A stretch of DNA of 64,000 bases from Lingula anatina. Taxonomy: Eukaryota > Brachiopoda > Lingulata > Lingulida > Lingulidae. Location: positions 143,432 to 207,431 of the forward strand of contig NW_019773725.1 in NCBI RefSeq assembly GCF_001039355.2, written 5' to 3'. The notes under the pieces are model-generated. The model saw only the letters and a program-made list of their open reading frames with translations, had not been told where the DNA came from and made no database searches. Position numbers and translations under genes: made by a program. Below are positions 49,845 through 61,845 of this stretch, piece after piece. Every line of letters starts with the position of its first letter. Within the stretch, counting starts at the first letter, position 1.

Positions 49845-52800
49845 TCCGATGATCAACTATGCAAATTGCATCCCTCCCATCACTCTCTTATCCTTCACCT
49901 GAATTGCTAATTGCTTACCCACCTGTTCCGACCGGTGTTTAGGATAAGAGAAAATATGCATGCTTTATTAGGCCTACAGATGTCTTGAGGCTGTAATAGC
50001 TGTCTTTCAGCTGTCTTTAAGGAAGGAAGAGAACCAGCCCCGTTGTAGGTCTCTCATGGTTAGAAGGGAAAAATCTTCCATATTTCGAAATTAAAAAAAA
50101 ATATCAATACGCCTTTATAAAGTCTTTAATAACGAAGTCTTCTGAACTTAATGTTCAGTATAGGCCCCTACTTGTTAACTGGGTCGTAGTCTGAACAGCA
50201 ATGTCTCTGGAGGGGAAAGCAAAGGAGAGAAAATGTACTACATAAAAATATTATCTGTTATATACCACAATTTTTCAGTCAGAGAACTGCTTGTGTCACA
50301 GAAATATAAAAGATCGAAAAGTAGTGTGTATTTCGTGTAGTTATATTGGTTTCCGGAAGCACTAGTTCAGTTAGGTGAGCGTAGAAGACGGTGCTAGCTA
50401 TATTGCCAAGGTAAAAGCGATCCAAATTTTTCTTGTTGTTTTATTGGATGCCGGAAGCACTTGGAGGTGGAAGAAGATACAATTCTTCAAATGGGAAGGC
50501 AGGAGAAGACAAATGGGGCCCAATAACACTGACACCGGAGGTCGGTGGCGGCCTCCGCCTTAGCCCACTATTTGTCAATGATAGGTGTGCAAGCCGCTGC
50601 CGTGCTATAACACGCAGTAAAGACCGTACGCTGCTTGGTACACATGTTAAAAACTGTTGATGCATAGATAAAAATCGTCTCGTTTTAATACTAAGTTAAA
50701 AAACTGATTAAAAAAAGCATAAATTTTGAGGTACAAAAGCCGTAATGTAGGCATTTTATTTTATCTCCAAAGAAACAGCTATTTATTATCTTTTCTTTTT
50801 TAAGTTTTAAAATGGATTGGAACACGATATCGCTGTGTTCGTGATTTAGCTAACAAGGGACAAGACATAAATGTGACCACTGTGACAAGCCGAGAAAAAC
50901 GAGTTAGGCTGTCATGTGCAAACCAAGGTTTGGAAGACTGGCGATATTCAATCATGTGGTTCTCAAAAATGTTTTCGTTGGCTAACGTGTCAAACAACCC
51001 GCCCCTAGATACGCAGAAGTCAAAGCCAAATCGCAACTACGTTTACGTTAATGTCTAAGCATATTGGTATTGCTTACTATCTTGTGATAGCAAATTATCT
51101 CTGTATTATGGTGTTTCATTAGTGCAGTGACTGCAACACGATGAACAACCGATATGATCACTCTAAAAATTAATGCATGAAAATTTGTAGACCAACAAAA
51201 CATAGTAGTAAGAAGGTCCGAGGTGCCATTTGATGCTAGTTGTTATGCAAAAATTCTCGCAGAACAGAAATTTGCTTAGCCAGCTATAATGGAGACTCAG
51301 AAAAATATCTGTGGATATTTAATGGACAAAATTCGCTCTCTGGCCCTGGTAGAGGGTACTAGTTAGCTAACAGACGACTGGAACCGGTGAGATGTATGAG
51401 AGTCCCCTGTGACACATTGATCATTTGAACAGACACGTTCCGTCCTGGATTTTGATCAACATGGGTCACGCGAACCTCAACCAGTATGAACCGAATGAAA
51501 AAGCGGACTCTGTAATATAGACCCTCAGTTTATTAACAGTGTATCTCGCTGAGAGTAGTCAGATATTACTGATTGTGTTAGCGGTGACAATTGTGTCCAT
51601 TTGTGCTTACTCTGTTTCTATTGCGCTTGTAGGCCACGTCCGAAGCGGTGGTTGTGCAAGAATCAGTGTCTCAAGAATTTGTACCTTTCTATCATGCAGA
51701 AGAAAAAATTGTTAAAAATTTAAAACTTGCTTGTAATTAATGAAGTTGGAAAATTATCCGCATACTGAACAAGAGATTGCACGAAGACTATATCTTGTCC
51801 AGTTTGTGCCGACTTTAACTCAGACAAAAAGCTGATGTTTAAAAGTGGATGCGCTTTTAACTTTCAATATAATTTAATCGTATTTGACCCGATTTTTCTC
51901 GACGATTCATTTTGTGAAAAAAATTAGCCTTCGCCCTTTACTCCGCCGCTACGTTATTTGTCCGCAGTTAATCCAGTGTATTTTATTACAGATATGAAAT
52001 GGTGATTAAAATCTACGAATTCTTTTTGATACTTAGACACCAAATAGACCACGTATCTATGAGAATTGATCTCGTTTTTTGATACAGTTTTTCTCAAATT
52101 TTGAAGTTTGAATGTTTAAAACAAAGCAGCATTGTAAGTGGTGTCACGCTAATTGCGAAGAAGGGGGGCATTATTTTTCCAAATATAAATCATATTCTTT
52201 CCCTTTATCTGTGGCTTCACAAGTGTTGGTTATGTGCTACAGAATAAATTGTTCCAGTAGCAGAGAATCACACGGTGTTCATTATGTTTGAACTTTGAAC
52301 GACCTGCAATATTGATGGTTTTGTAAACCTTCGTGTTCTATTTTCTTCTACTCTGACGCCTACTTTTTATGACAGTGGTGTTAAGTTTCTTCTCGTCTTT
52401 TCTTCGAGATGAAACGAGATCCACTGGGTTCAATTCAAGCTTGCGATGATACATGTAATGAACCCATGCCGAGTGCCCACACTTCTTTCTATTTTATAAC
52501 AGGTAATAAAGGCAGAGAAAAAGTTGATGTCTGGAACAACTTAATACCCTACGTCTGGGTAGTTAAATTACAGTTTATGTGGAAAAAATAGTACATTGTT
52601 GTATACAGGTACCGTACGTCAATAAATCGGCTATAACTTGGACCCAAATAGGATTATGTCCATGGCTATAACAAGTGGCATCTATTTGCGAAGACCGATT
52701 TTCGATCACAGTTGGCCTAGCTTGCGAATGGCATAAGGATCTTTTAAAGAAATAAGGATCCTGATGTGTTTTTCTTTTTCTAATAAAAATCAGCAGTATA

Positions 52801-53215
52801 TTCCAGCCTCCTCAGGTGAATTTTCAAACTTGAGCGGTTGAGAAAATTGCCCTAACCTTGGATCAGGTGCTAACTGATATTACACACCAGACAATATTTA
52901 TTGCTGAACGACCGTGCGGGCTCCGTTGTCAGCTTTGTTCACTTTATGCTAAGTACATATGTTACCTAACTCGAGTAAGACTGCTCAGGTTAAAGCATGA
53001 GGGAAAATGGCAACACACACACACACACACACACTAAGGCCTCGGGTATTGTACCCTCAAAATAAATGAAAAAAATAAATGAAATAAAATAGAATCATTG
53101 TTCCATTTACAGTCTCTTTTGTAAACTTCTTTCTTCAGAAACCAAACTGTTATATGCATCAGCTTTATTATTATTATTATTTTGCTTTTTGAAATGGGGA
53201 ACAAAATATTAATTT

Positions 53216-53287
53216 TTCCGACGCCGGGAATCGAACCCGGGCCACCTGGGTGAGAGCCAGATATCCTAGCCACTAGACCACGTCGGA
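53216..53287 (-). tRNA. tRNA-Glu (anticodon CTC)
   Basis: Intact 72-nt gene. The downstream T-run is short (AAAAATTAATATTTTG), so termination may be weaker than in the other copies. Confidence 0.95.
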
Positions 53288-53562
53288 GCATACAATACAT
53301 TACTACCTGAATTTACCTGACGGTTAGTTACCTGAATTAACATAAAATAACATTTGCAGTGATAATCTTAGCGTGTCTTCCGGCTGGGTTTGGTATTAGC
53401 ATTTTACAAGCAGCATAAACTTTTAAAGCAACTGGCTCGTTTCCCTTCATTTTACAGTTCATTTTGGCTTGCAAAACACACCGTACACTACAATGTTTTA
53501 ACATTACATAACATACATTGGGCACGTATCAAACCAACGCTCCATCCAGATCGTACTGAAGT

Positions 53563-53581
53563 GCCACTAGACCACGTCGGA
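53563..53581 (-). pseudogene. Relic of a tRNA-Glu gene (5' end only)
   Basis: GCCACTAGACCACGTCGGA matches the first 19 nt of the tRNA-Glu genes exactly (acceptor 5' strand and A box). The rest of the tRNA is gone. Sequence to its right follows the same order as after the intact genes. Confidence 0.85.
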
Positions 53582-54127
53582 TTTCTTCACTTCCTCCTCT
53601 TGGACAATGAGCTACTCAAATAGTATAAAATACCACCTGGAATGCTTCTGTCGTGTCTTCCGATAGGCTTCGGTGTTAGCGTTTGCAAAAAGAGGCATCG
53701 GCTCTGATTATTTGGTTTTTCTTTTCCATTAAAAAATCAGCGTTATATATGAGCTTCCTAAAATGAATTTGGTGAGATGAGCGTTTTAGAAAATTGTCCT
53801 AACCTTGGACCAGGTCCTAAATGATTGCACACCAAACAATGTTTTTAGGCTATGCGGGCACCTTTGTTAGCAATTTTTTTAGTTTATTTTTTTCAGCAAT
53901 TTGATAAGTGTACTTCTCTTGCAATTCATGTTACCTACCTCAGATTAGAGGCTGAGGTAAAAATGACAAACATACAAAGGCCTTGGGTATTAGCCCCACA
54001 AAATAAATACATAGAATCATGCTTCCATTAATTCAGCAACAGTTAGTCTCTTTTACAAATTTCTTTCACTCTCAAAAGCGAATGCTTCAGCTTGATTTGT
54101 ATTTTTGTTTAAAAGAGAAAAAATGAC

Positions 54128-54199
54128 TTCCGACGCCGGGAATCGAACCCGGGCCACCTGGGTGAGAGCCAGATATCCTAGCCACTAGACCACGTCGGA
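54128..54199 (-). tRNA. tRNA-Glu (anticodon CTC)
   Basis: Intact gene, 912 bp from the one at 53216, with a TTTTTT terminator downstream. Confidence 0.97.
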
Positions 54200-55749
54200 G
54201 ATTCAATAATTGGCCACTTGAATTTACATCATGATTAGTTACCTGAATTTACATAAAATAACACTTGCAGTGATAATCTTCGCGTGTCTTCCGGCTGGGT
54301 TTGGTATTAGCATTTTGCAAGCAGCATAAACTTTTAATGCAACTGGCTTAGGTCTCTTCATTTTACAGTTCATTTTGGCTTGCGGAACCGTAAAACACAA
54401 TGCTCCAACAGTGCATAACACACAATGGGCATGTATCAAACCAACGGTCCAGTACTTCATACTAAAGTATGAAGCTAAGGGGAGATTGTTTTTTATATGG
54501 ACTCATTGCCCAATATTTTCAGATAGTTGCTGTTTATTATCAAAAGGTCGCTGCGGCCCGCTATTTACCTCAAGAAAATCAGGATCCTTACCTTTGAAAA
54601 ACCTCATCTTGGTTCCAGTCTGTAGCCCACGACCCAAGTCGACGGCCGAACCTAACGCTGGCAAGGTCGATTATATTTCCCTGGATGAAGAAGTCGCAAA
54701 AGACCACAGCAAAGTGATTCTCGTTTCTATTGATATCTCTCAGATCTGTTGACCAAAATGTGCACTAATTCCTTCCTCCTATTAGGCCGTTTTACCCTAG
54801 ATGTTTGTATTTAGTAGTTTTCAACAGTTTTAAGGATTGCTATCTTATTTACAAACATTAGCTAGCTTTGAGATGTTGCGAAAGCTCTCAAAAATTTCGT
54901 ACCATCCAAGTCGCTCTCAATATATGATTCATGTCACCGAGTCATTTGAGTAAATGATGAAAACAGCAATACATAGTCGTTACATTATAATCTTTTTTAT
55001 TTACAGACATTGAACATGAACACCAGGCCACAGGCTGTTACACAAATATGATACTTTGCCAGTCCTTTTCATATGACTTTTTTTACAAAATCGATCCATT
55101 TAAAGTGACAACTGAACAAAGAAGTGTGACAAAAGAGGGCGTCAGACAACTTACAGTGTATGAAATAAAGTTATATACTCCTATGGATCTCAACTAACCT
55201 AGGCACGATGTGGCGAGGGGCGCTATTTATTTTCCAGATTTTTTAAAAATGTTATCAAATATGAGCAAACATATTCATTAACTTGGTAGTTGGATCATAT
55301 ACATGTACGGGAATTATAAAACACAAGATGAAATATTTTCATGCATTAGCTTATGGCCAACCTGGACGTAGGCCCGAATTCATCAGACAGCATGAAAAAT
55401 TTTCAGCTTGTTTTATAATTATCATATATGCTATTAAATATGTTTACATGTACTAAGAAAGATTTGGCAGTGGTAGCCACCTGATAGCAATACTATGAAT
55501 AAACGGTTGTTTATACTTTCCTATTGAGATCTATTGTGATGATGCAGACATGATTATTTTGCAAGTCAAGCTCAGGGTCCTGTGAACAGTCTCTGTCATT
55601 GATATGCATGATGCGTTTGTCATTTTGATTTGCAGCATTGTTATTACATACTCACAATAAATCATTGGTCAACTTTTAGAAACTACGGCATTACAACCCC
55701 CCCCCCCAAAAAAAAAAAAAAAAATAAAATCACTTCACAAAGGGGATTC

Positions 55750-55785
<36 letters not shown>

Positions 55786-57151
55786 CTATCTGTCTGTTTT
55801 GAGGAAGTCAATTCTCAAGGTTCAATCATTAATTTATTGTCTAACAGAATTCTGTATAAAATGCATTTCATACATTTCTCCGTTTCTACTTTAGCTAGGC
55901 TGTAATTGCCAGTTAAAACTGTAAACTTCCATTGTGTCTATCTATCTATCCGTCTATCGAGATTTATTGAAGTATAAGCATATGCGTACGTGATTGCCCG
56001 TCCCTGAACTTGATGGAACAAAATCAGAGACCAAGGAGCCGCAAGACATACCAGACTACCTGTACATGTTAATCCGTCTTTTAAATGGATAAGTGAACCG
56101 ATAGAGCCATCAATGTCAAAAGACCTTATTTTCTGATGACCTTATGTTGTTAGTACAGGCATCAAGGGTAAGGGCTCCAAGGTAGGCTGGTAGATTACCT
56201 CTGTGAGAGCCTTAAAAGGGCAGGGCAATGGAACTCCCGCGTGTTCACAAAGGTCTTTTTCATTTGGGTAAAGGTAACTGTCGTTATTTGAAAACACTAA
56301 ATTCTTATACAAAATACTGTTGTTCAGAAAGTTAATCAGAATACAGAATCAACTGACACTGAAAGTATAAAGTTACGAACTGATAGTCTCTGATGGGAAA
56401 TACAATATCTGTTTTCGAAAGCTACTCATATAATATTGCATCTTTCATAACTATCAACACGTTAAAGGTCGCGTCCTTGACTTTCCGACATGAAGTTTAC
56501 TATAATGAAGGATGTCAATCTGTTGATACTGAACATGAGCGCCTATTACTCCAAACCGCACTGCGGTCAAACTGCAGTCAATATCGTTTCTGCGTTGTAG
56601 TAGGGCCTATTTTGTTTCCCTATTCAACATACCTTCACAGTAATAACGATTCTAAAAATGTAACGGCTACGACAAGCTGTTTATATTTTCTAGTTATTAA
56701 CTGAAGTCTCATAGCGCAATAAATACTAGAAAAGCATGCATTCCTAAGAGCAAGTAAGACACTTTAAACCTTGATTGCATGTGCCATTGTTAGCGTGGTT
56801 TTGCCAGACGCTGCGTTGGTCTATCTGAACCTAGTGTGAGCGCGACTGAAGCGTGCAGACGTTGTCTATTGTGCATTTGACAAACGCACGTAAAAATTAC
56901 GTGCTGGGTTTTTAGTGTCTGGTAAACATAACAGGCAAACATTCTACCTGCTGGGTTTTAGTATTTCATGGAAATTTAATGCTTTGCATTATCGCCATCC
57001 TCTTGAACGTTCAGACCAGGTCCAACTTAAACCCGTAAGAGTCCAGCTGAAGTCACCATAAGGCATGCTGCTTAGGACAGGCGCAGTTGGGGTGCCTATG
57101 GGAATCCCGTTGTGCAAAACGTGCCTTAGGGACCATTCCCACAGATATTTG

Positions 57152-57338
57152 GATCGATCTATCTCTCTGGGGAGTCGCACTGAAATTGTCAACTTGGCTG
57201 GCTGAAACGTCTGTCACGCACAGTAAAGCTGTAAGGGGGTAATTATCTTTACCCCCTAGCTGATTGGTAGGCGTGAAAGACATTTAAGCCGGTTAGTTGA
57301 TAACAATTTAGTGAGACTCCCCAGGGAGATAGATCGAT
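57152..57338. repeat. Inverted repeat with 24-25 bp arms
   Basis: GATCGATCTATCTCTCTGGG starts the left arm (57152-57176) and GACTCCCCAGGGAGATAGAT the right arm (57315-57338), with one clear mismatch and a 138-bp spacer. It may be the end of an unknown foldback or MITE. It lies about 500 bp upstream of the next gene. Confidence 0.6.
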
Positions 57339-57842
57339 GGGAACCCAGTCTTAAACTCGAATCGGTAAACAAAATTGACTTTTTAGAGGAGGAAATAGGA
57401 ATCAATCACGATAACTCGACTTCAGAGCCTTGCCTTGTAACCTTCTTCCTTGCCGCTCCCAACAGTGCAGGGCCAAATAATACAAGAACCAACCAAGCTT
57501 ATGTTAAAACTAGGGTGGAAATGCAATTCCAGAGGTTATGGTTATCAGAGAAAAAGTACATCAAATTATTTACTGACCGATGCCTGACTTTTCAGCCTCA
57601 TTACTCCCATGCTGGCAATTTGTGGTCTTTGCCAGGGAAAATTGGTTTTTAATAGAGGTGTTGGCACAGCATGATCATCAAGAGCCTAATTAACTATTTG
57701 AAGTCCCCTCTCTTAATTTGCCTAAGGTGCTACAAATACAGGTGACCAAAATTTTCTTAGTACAGTCGCGCCTCTTGGCAGTAGATTGACACGTTGACGT
57801 TGACGTCTCTTCATAAGAAGTTACACTTTGAAAGCGGACACC

Positions 57843-60700
57843 ATGGAGACCTGGAAAATGCTGCTCTGTGCAGGGCTTATCGGTCTTGGTTCAGTCGACT
57901 GCGTTTCAGAAGTAAGGTACGTAGTTTATTTCGTAGTCAAAAGCTGAGACCTATACTTCTTCAGATCGGCCTTTGCCGTACTTCGACTACTGTTCGCTGC
58001 CTAACAGATTTCAAGGCGTCCTGAAATTGAAGCCTTTGATTTTAGACGCTCCCGTTGATGACAGTTTAAAACTGTTTGCCATTCCAGTTTTACCATGGTT
58101 TAAACAATCAATAACTTTCAAATCCATCCATTTCACTTCCACAGATGGTATAATACAACCTCCATGACAGGTAGCACCCTAAACGCCGACTTTGAAGAGG
58201 GAAAATATGTACATGTAACTGTGAGCGACACAAACAGCGGGGAGGCAATCAGCTTCAGCGGTGGCGCCAATCCATCAGTGTGTGACCTTGACGACGACGG
58301 CCTTGTGGATATCTTAGTTGGAGCCAAAGGGTACGTGTATCTAATGAAGAATTCTGGCAGTGCGGGTGCCGGTCATTTCGAAAGTCCCGCGAAAATGACA
58401 TATTCTGCGGATAAACTGTTCATGAAAGTTGGCAAATTTCGCACCTATGCCGTTTGTGCTGATATGAATGGCGACGGAAAGCTGGACATTGTTGTCGCTG
58501 GGAATATCTATTTCAACCACAACAAGGTGATCTACTATCCAAACATTGGTTCAGCAAGAAATCAACCAGCCTTCGCACAACCCGTGGTACTTCTCCCGAA
58601 CATGCCGAAGGAGATAGACGTGCGAATTGACGTAGCTGACTGGAACGCCGACGGCCTATTAGACATTGTTGTCGGCCGGAACGAAGGCCGCTTTGCATTT
58701 TACGCCAACACAGGGTCTCCAACATCCCCGATCTTTCTGGAAGAGCGGGTGGACATCCAGCCTGATAGCACTGCGGAGCCTGCGCCCCATCCTCGTGTTG
58801 TAGACTGGGATGAAGACGGCAATCCAGACATTCTATATGGGTCTTATTATTCGGGACCAGGGCTGCAGTACGTGTCAATTGACAATTCTGGCGAAACTTA
58901 CGAGGAAAGTATCCACTATGTAATAGACGGTGAAAAATTCCTCCTGGCGGACAAAGTTGGTAAAAAACTGTCGACGGATGTGGCAGACTTCAATCTCGAC
59001 GGGATTGCCGATTTGTTGGTGTCTGGATCTCGAGGTAAAATGGTCATTTTCTGGGGAGCACCGCTCTTGAACAAAGTGAATGAACTGATTGGAATTATAG
59101 ATCGAATCTTGCAACGCTATCCTGAAGATCTTGGTATAGTTATGGCAGAAGACTCAGGTGTTAGCCTCGGCCTTCAGCGAGCACAAGACAGGTTATTGGA
59201 AATCGCAAACGTGCCATCGTCCGGGTATTTCAAAGACGATTTCTTCAACAAGATGGCAAGTCTGGTAGAAAAACACCCACATTACCTTAAACGGTATGTA
59301 TATGCACATACAGTTTACTTTTATAAATTTAATTTTGAGCATGTCAGTTGATCATCTATATTATCTCAATCTTAACAGATTAAATAGAATTTTAAGATTA
59401 ATAGGTGCCAGTAACTTAATCGATGGAATGTAGTTATATTATCAAAGCTAACTATACTATAACAAACTCCGGTAACAGTTTGGGCTGGGCTACCAAAACT
59501 CGTATAACAACGTACATGACTTTTAAGTGATAATTTTACTTTCACAGAAGAGTGTTCCAGTCACCATATCTAGTCTACTTCAGTGGTTACATGTGGACCA
59601 TTTTGCTAGAGTGCAGGGCAGACACGGTGGAACACAGAACAGAGTTGGCCAAGGTGACAAACCACACAGGTCCACTATACGACACATTAGTGGGCTCCGG
59701 GATACTGGTGATCGACAACGACGCCTCCACCGAAGAAGCCAACCGCATGCTTAGAGATTACACAGCATCTCTCCGAGTAGAATACTTTTGGGTGGAACGC
59801 ATAAGCATACAGGGCTGTATTGGAGTGATCGACTCAAAGCAGTACCATTGGGGCTGGCTAAAAAAATCGAGTGTTAATATATTCTGCAAAGCCGAAAACT
59901 CCGGTATCAATAAAGCCAGTCTACCAGGCTGCAGGGTGTGTCAAACGCATGGAAACATACTCGGGAATATGCACATCTCTGTCATAGCGCATGAATTGGC
60001 GCACAACTCCATTACCAATCTTGGCAGTGTATCTTCCACCGAGGCCCTTAGAGCACGAAAACTCATCTTGATGCACAGGGTGCTAAAGGACTGCCCAGAC
60101 ATCATGTGGAAAGAAAACCGGGAAGTAGACAAAGGCGCTACCATAGATCACTTCGAGGCTCAAGGTTGGTTAAACGCTGACACGGATAACTTTGGAGTCG
60201 TTATAAAGAGGTACTTTGATGGAAAATGGGTTCCAGAAGCAGCAAACTATAAGTATGATATTATAACAAATGTAAACCCTGGCGTCGTAATCGTTAATAG
60301 CCCAAATGAGTACTTCGCCTCCATCGCGCAGTGCTGGGCCCAAGATTCCAAAATGCTTCTCGATATTGCAGTTGAACGATTCTTGGACGGGTACAAGGAA
60401 AGCATCAACCAGATTCTCCTGCTGGCTGAATACTACTCAGTAGGGGGCGACACCACACGTTTCTGGATGCACAACAAAAAAGGCGACGTCTACTCTTTTG
60501 ACGTAGACCTCGAACGGGATGTCAAAGGCAATATTATTTCGATGTCAGTCCCGAAGGCAACGGAACGGGATCCATTGGACAAGGGTGGTGCATATCTTGT
60601 CCATCTTGATTCTCCGCATGTGTATGAGTTTTCAGTAGATGACGACGGCTTTGTCGTCAAAATTATAAATTTCCCTTCTTACATTGCTGCTGCAAATTAA
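57843..60700 (+). CDS. Secreted FG-GAP/VCBS repeat protein with HExxH metallopeptidase-like domain (3 exons, 791 aa)
   Basis: Exons 57843-57916, 58145-59293 and 59548-60700; donors AAG|GTACGT and ACG|GTATGT, acceptors TTCCACAG and TTTCACAG; both junctions phase 2; stop TAA at 60698. Residues 1-20 form a signal peptide (METWKMLLCAGLIGLGSVDC). Five calcium-loop motifs of the DxDxDG type, each followed by D(I/L)(L/V), lie at about 72-80, 131-139, 190-198, 245-253 and 306-314, as in FG-GAP/VCBS beta-propeller repeats. The second half has VIAHELAHN (His556, Glu557, His560), the zincin zinc-binding and catalytic pattern, and NEYFA with Glu662, a plausible third ligand as in gluzincins. Several Cys and N-glycosylation sites fit an extracellular protein. 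The ATG at 57843 is chosen because it adds the signal peptide in frame. Substrate and family name unknown. Confidence 0.82.
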
Positions 60701-60728
60701 TTAGGCCTAATGTCATCTCAACACGAGG

Positions 60729-60979
60729 GTATGGTGAGTGTGTTTATGTGTACCGAGGCTCGCTTTGCCGTAAGAAATCAACATACATGTACCGGTAGTG
60801 GTGTGGATGAGAAACGACCATCATTAGTGAAAACTCTATTAAGATCTTCAATGAAAACGTACGCAAAATACATTATAAGTTTTATAATTTTTATCTATTA
60901 ATATATTTTTTAGTAATCAATGTATACATGTACTTGGTGAGCATGTTTTGTTAATTACAGTACGCAGTGTTTTTATCTG
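60729..60979. repeat. Overlap D, copy 1 (matches 63745-63998)
   Basis: The 3' flank of the FG-GAP gene. The same sequence, with about ten differences, begins again right after the N at 63742. Confidence 0.9.
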
Positions 60980-61325
60980 ATAGGCCAATTATTAACCAAG
61001 CCCTAAAGAGTCGCACTTTCAACTGTGTTGGGTATATATAAAGAAAATCTACAACAACAACAAACCGCATTTGATTCGTCATATCGAACGTCCTAAAGTG
61101 ATTTCTCGTCCAAATACCTCTTCCCATCAGAATAAGTCAAAGCAAATAAATCATAACTTCCCATACTCAGTCAGAAGACACGATGACTTTTGAGCTTGTT
61201 GAACAACCTAGATTGCTTTTGGTTGTGCTTTTGCAGCGTGACGGCACAACTGTAGCAATGACGTAGCTTCCAATGCAAAGATACTATTGGACTTTTTATA
61301 ACTAAGATAAAATGGGTTAATCTTT
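60980..61325. other. 3' flank of the FG-GAP gene, nothing recognised
   Basis: AT-rich; AATAAA occurs at about 61147, a possible but unproven poly(A) signal. Confidence 0.4.
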
Positions 61326-61608
61326 CCCGCACGAAAATGCGGTAGTATCGAAGTAGAAAAGAAGCATTAACGCAGTAGTGGTGTGGAGCATATTTGCAGT
61401 AGAAATGCAGCATAGCCTACTGCAATTCTACTCCAAAAAGTACATAGGTTTGTACAGAGAGGAGCATTAATGCAGTAGATTAGCAGCATGATAGAAGCAT
61501 GTTTCAAATATGCTAATTAGCTCCCTAATCGAAGCAGATTTGAAGCATGTTTGCATTATGATTGCAGTAGTCTACTGCGCTGGAGTATCTACTGCGTTTT
61601 CTTGCGGG
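61326..61608. mobile_element. MITE-like element with imperfect CCCGCAnGAAAAnGC inverted ends
   Basis: The left end CCCGCACGAAAATGCGGTAG and the reverse complement of the right end, CCCGCAAGAAAACGCAGTAG, match at 17 of 20 bases. The interior repeats GCAGTAG and AGCATGTTTGAAGCAT-like words. No clear target duplication, so element boundaries are tentative. Confidence 0.55.
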
Positions 61609-61729
61609 TTATCAAATACCTTAATCAAAGCCCCTAAATAGTGAACCTCACCAGACGCTTTCAGGTTTGACGCGAAATTAGTTTAAAAGTCGTTCGAAGG
61701 GTTAATTTGCATTTTTGGTGAAGTAAGCA

Positions 61730-61754
61730 GTGCTCATGTCCTCACTACGGTGGG

Positions 61755-61794
<40 letters not shown>

Positions 61795-61845
61795 GGCCCC
61801 TGGCGCAAGGATGACACGCACATTCGTGAAGCGTTCCATATTTTT
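61730..61845 (+). pseudogene. U6 snRNA copy fused to a LINE
   Basis: ACATATACTAAAATTGGAAC, the ACAGAGA box inside GATACAGAGAAGATTAGCAT, GATGACACGCA and TTCGTGAAGCGTTCCATATTTTT follow the order of U6 snRNA. The 5' stem-loop GTCC(T)CAC-TACG-GTGGGAC can fold but differs from the usual one. There is an extra G in CCCCTGGCGCAAGG and an A-to-C change in CGCACATTC. No TATA element stands 25-30 bp upstream. The terminal T-run abuts A-rich LINE sequence. A retrotransposed copy is most likely; a real gene with a LINE inserted at its 3' end is the alternative. Confidence 0.85.

Larger units (their letters stand above)
52770..54460. repeat. Diverged tandem duplication carrying tRNA-Glu genes
   Basis: The block at about 52770-53560 recurs at about 53710-54460. 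Shared landmarks are CCTAACCTTGGA (52853, 53802), the tRNA gene (53216, 54128), and CATAAAATAACA followed by CGTGTCTTCCGGCTGGGTTT (about 53340-53390, 54250-54302). A third, degraded unit lies between them, with the tRNA relic and GTGTCTTCCGATAGGC near 53653. Confidence 0.8.
48976..57842. other. Gene-poor region with tRNA-Glu genes
   Basis: Nearly 9 kb without a supportable protein-coding exon. It holds four tRNA-Glu(CTC) genes and one relic, short CA and CT microsatellites, (TCTA)n near 55938 and a poly-C/poly-A run near 55698. Open frames at 49401-49679, 50433-50660, 54375-54752, 56393-56704 and 57311-57652 lack splice support, repeats in the window or recognisable domains. Confidence 0.55.

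Noticed and set aside
54375-54752. 125-codon frame ending VILVSIDISQIC
   Set aside because: The first part is reverse reading of the tandem tRNA-flank repeat; no domain, no partner exon, and no second copy to test selection.
56393-57652. Frames of 103 and 113 codons at 56393-56704 and 57311-57652
   Set aside because: No recognisable domain or splice context; the second begins inside the inverted repeat arm. Possible but unsupported.
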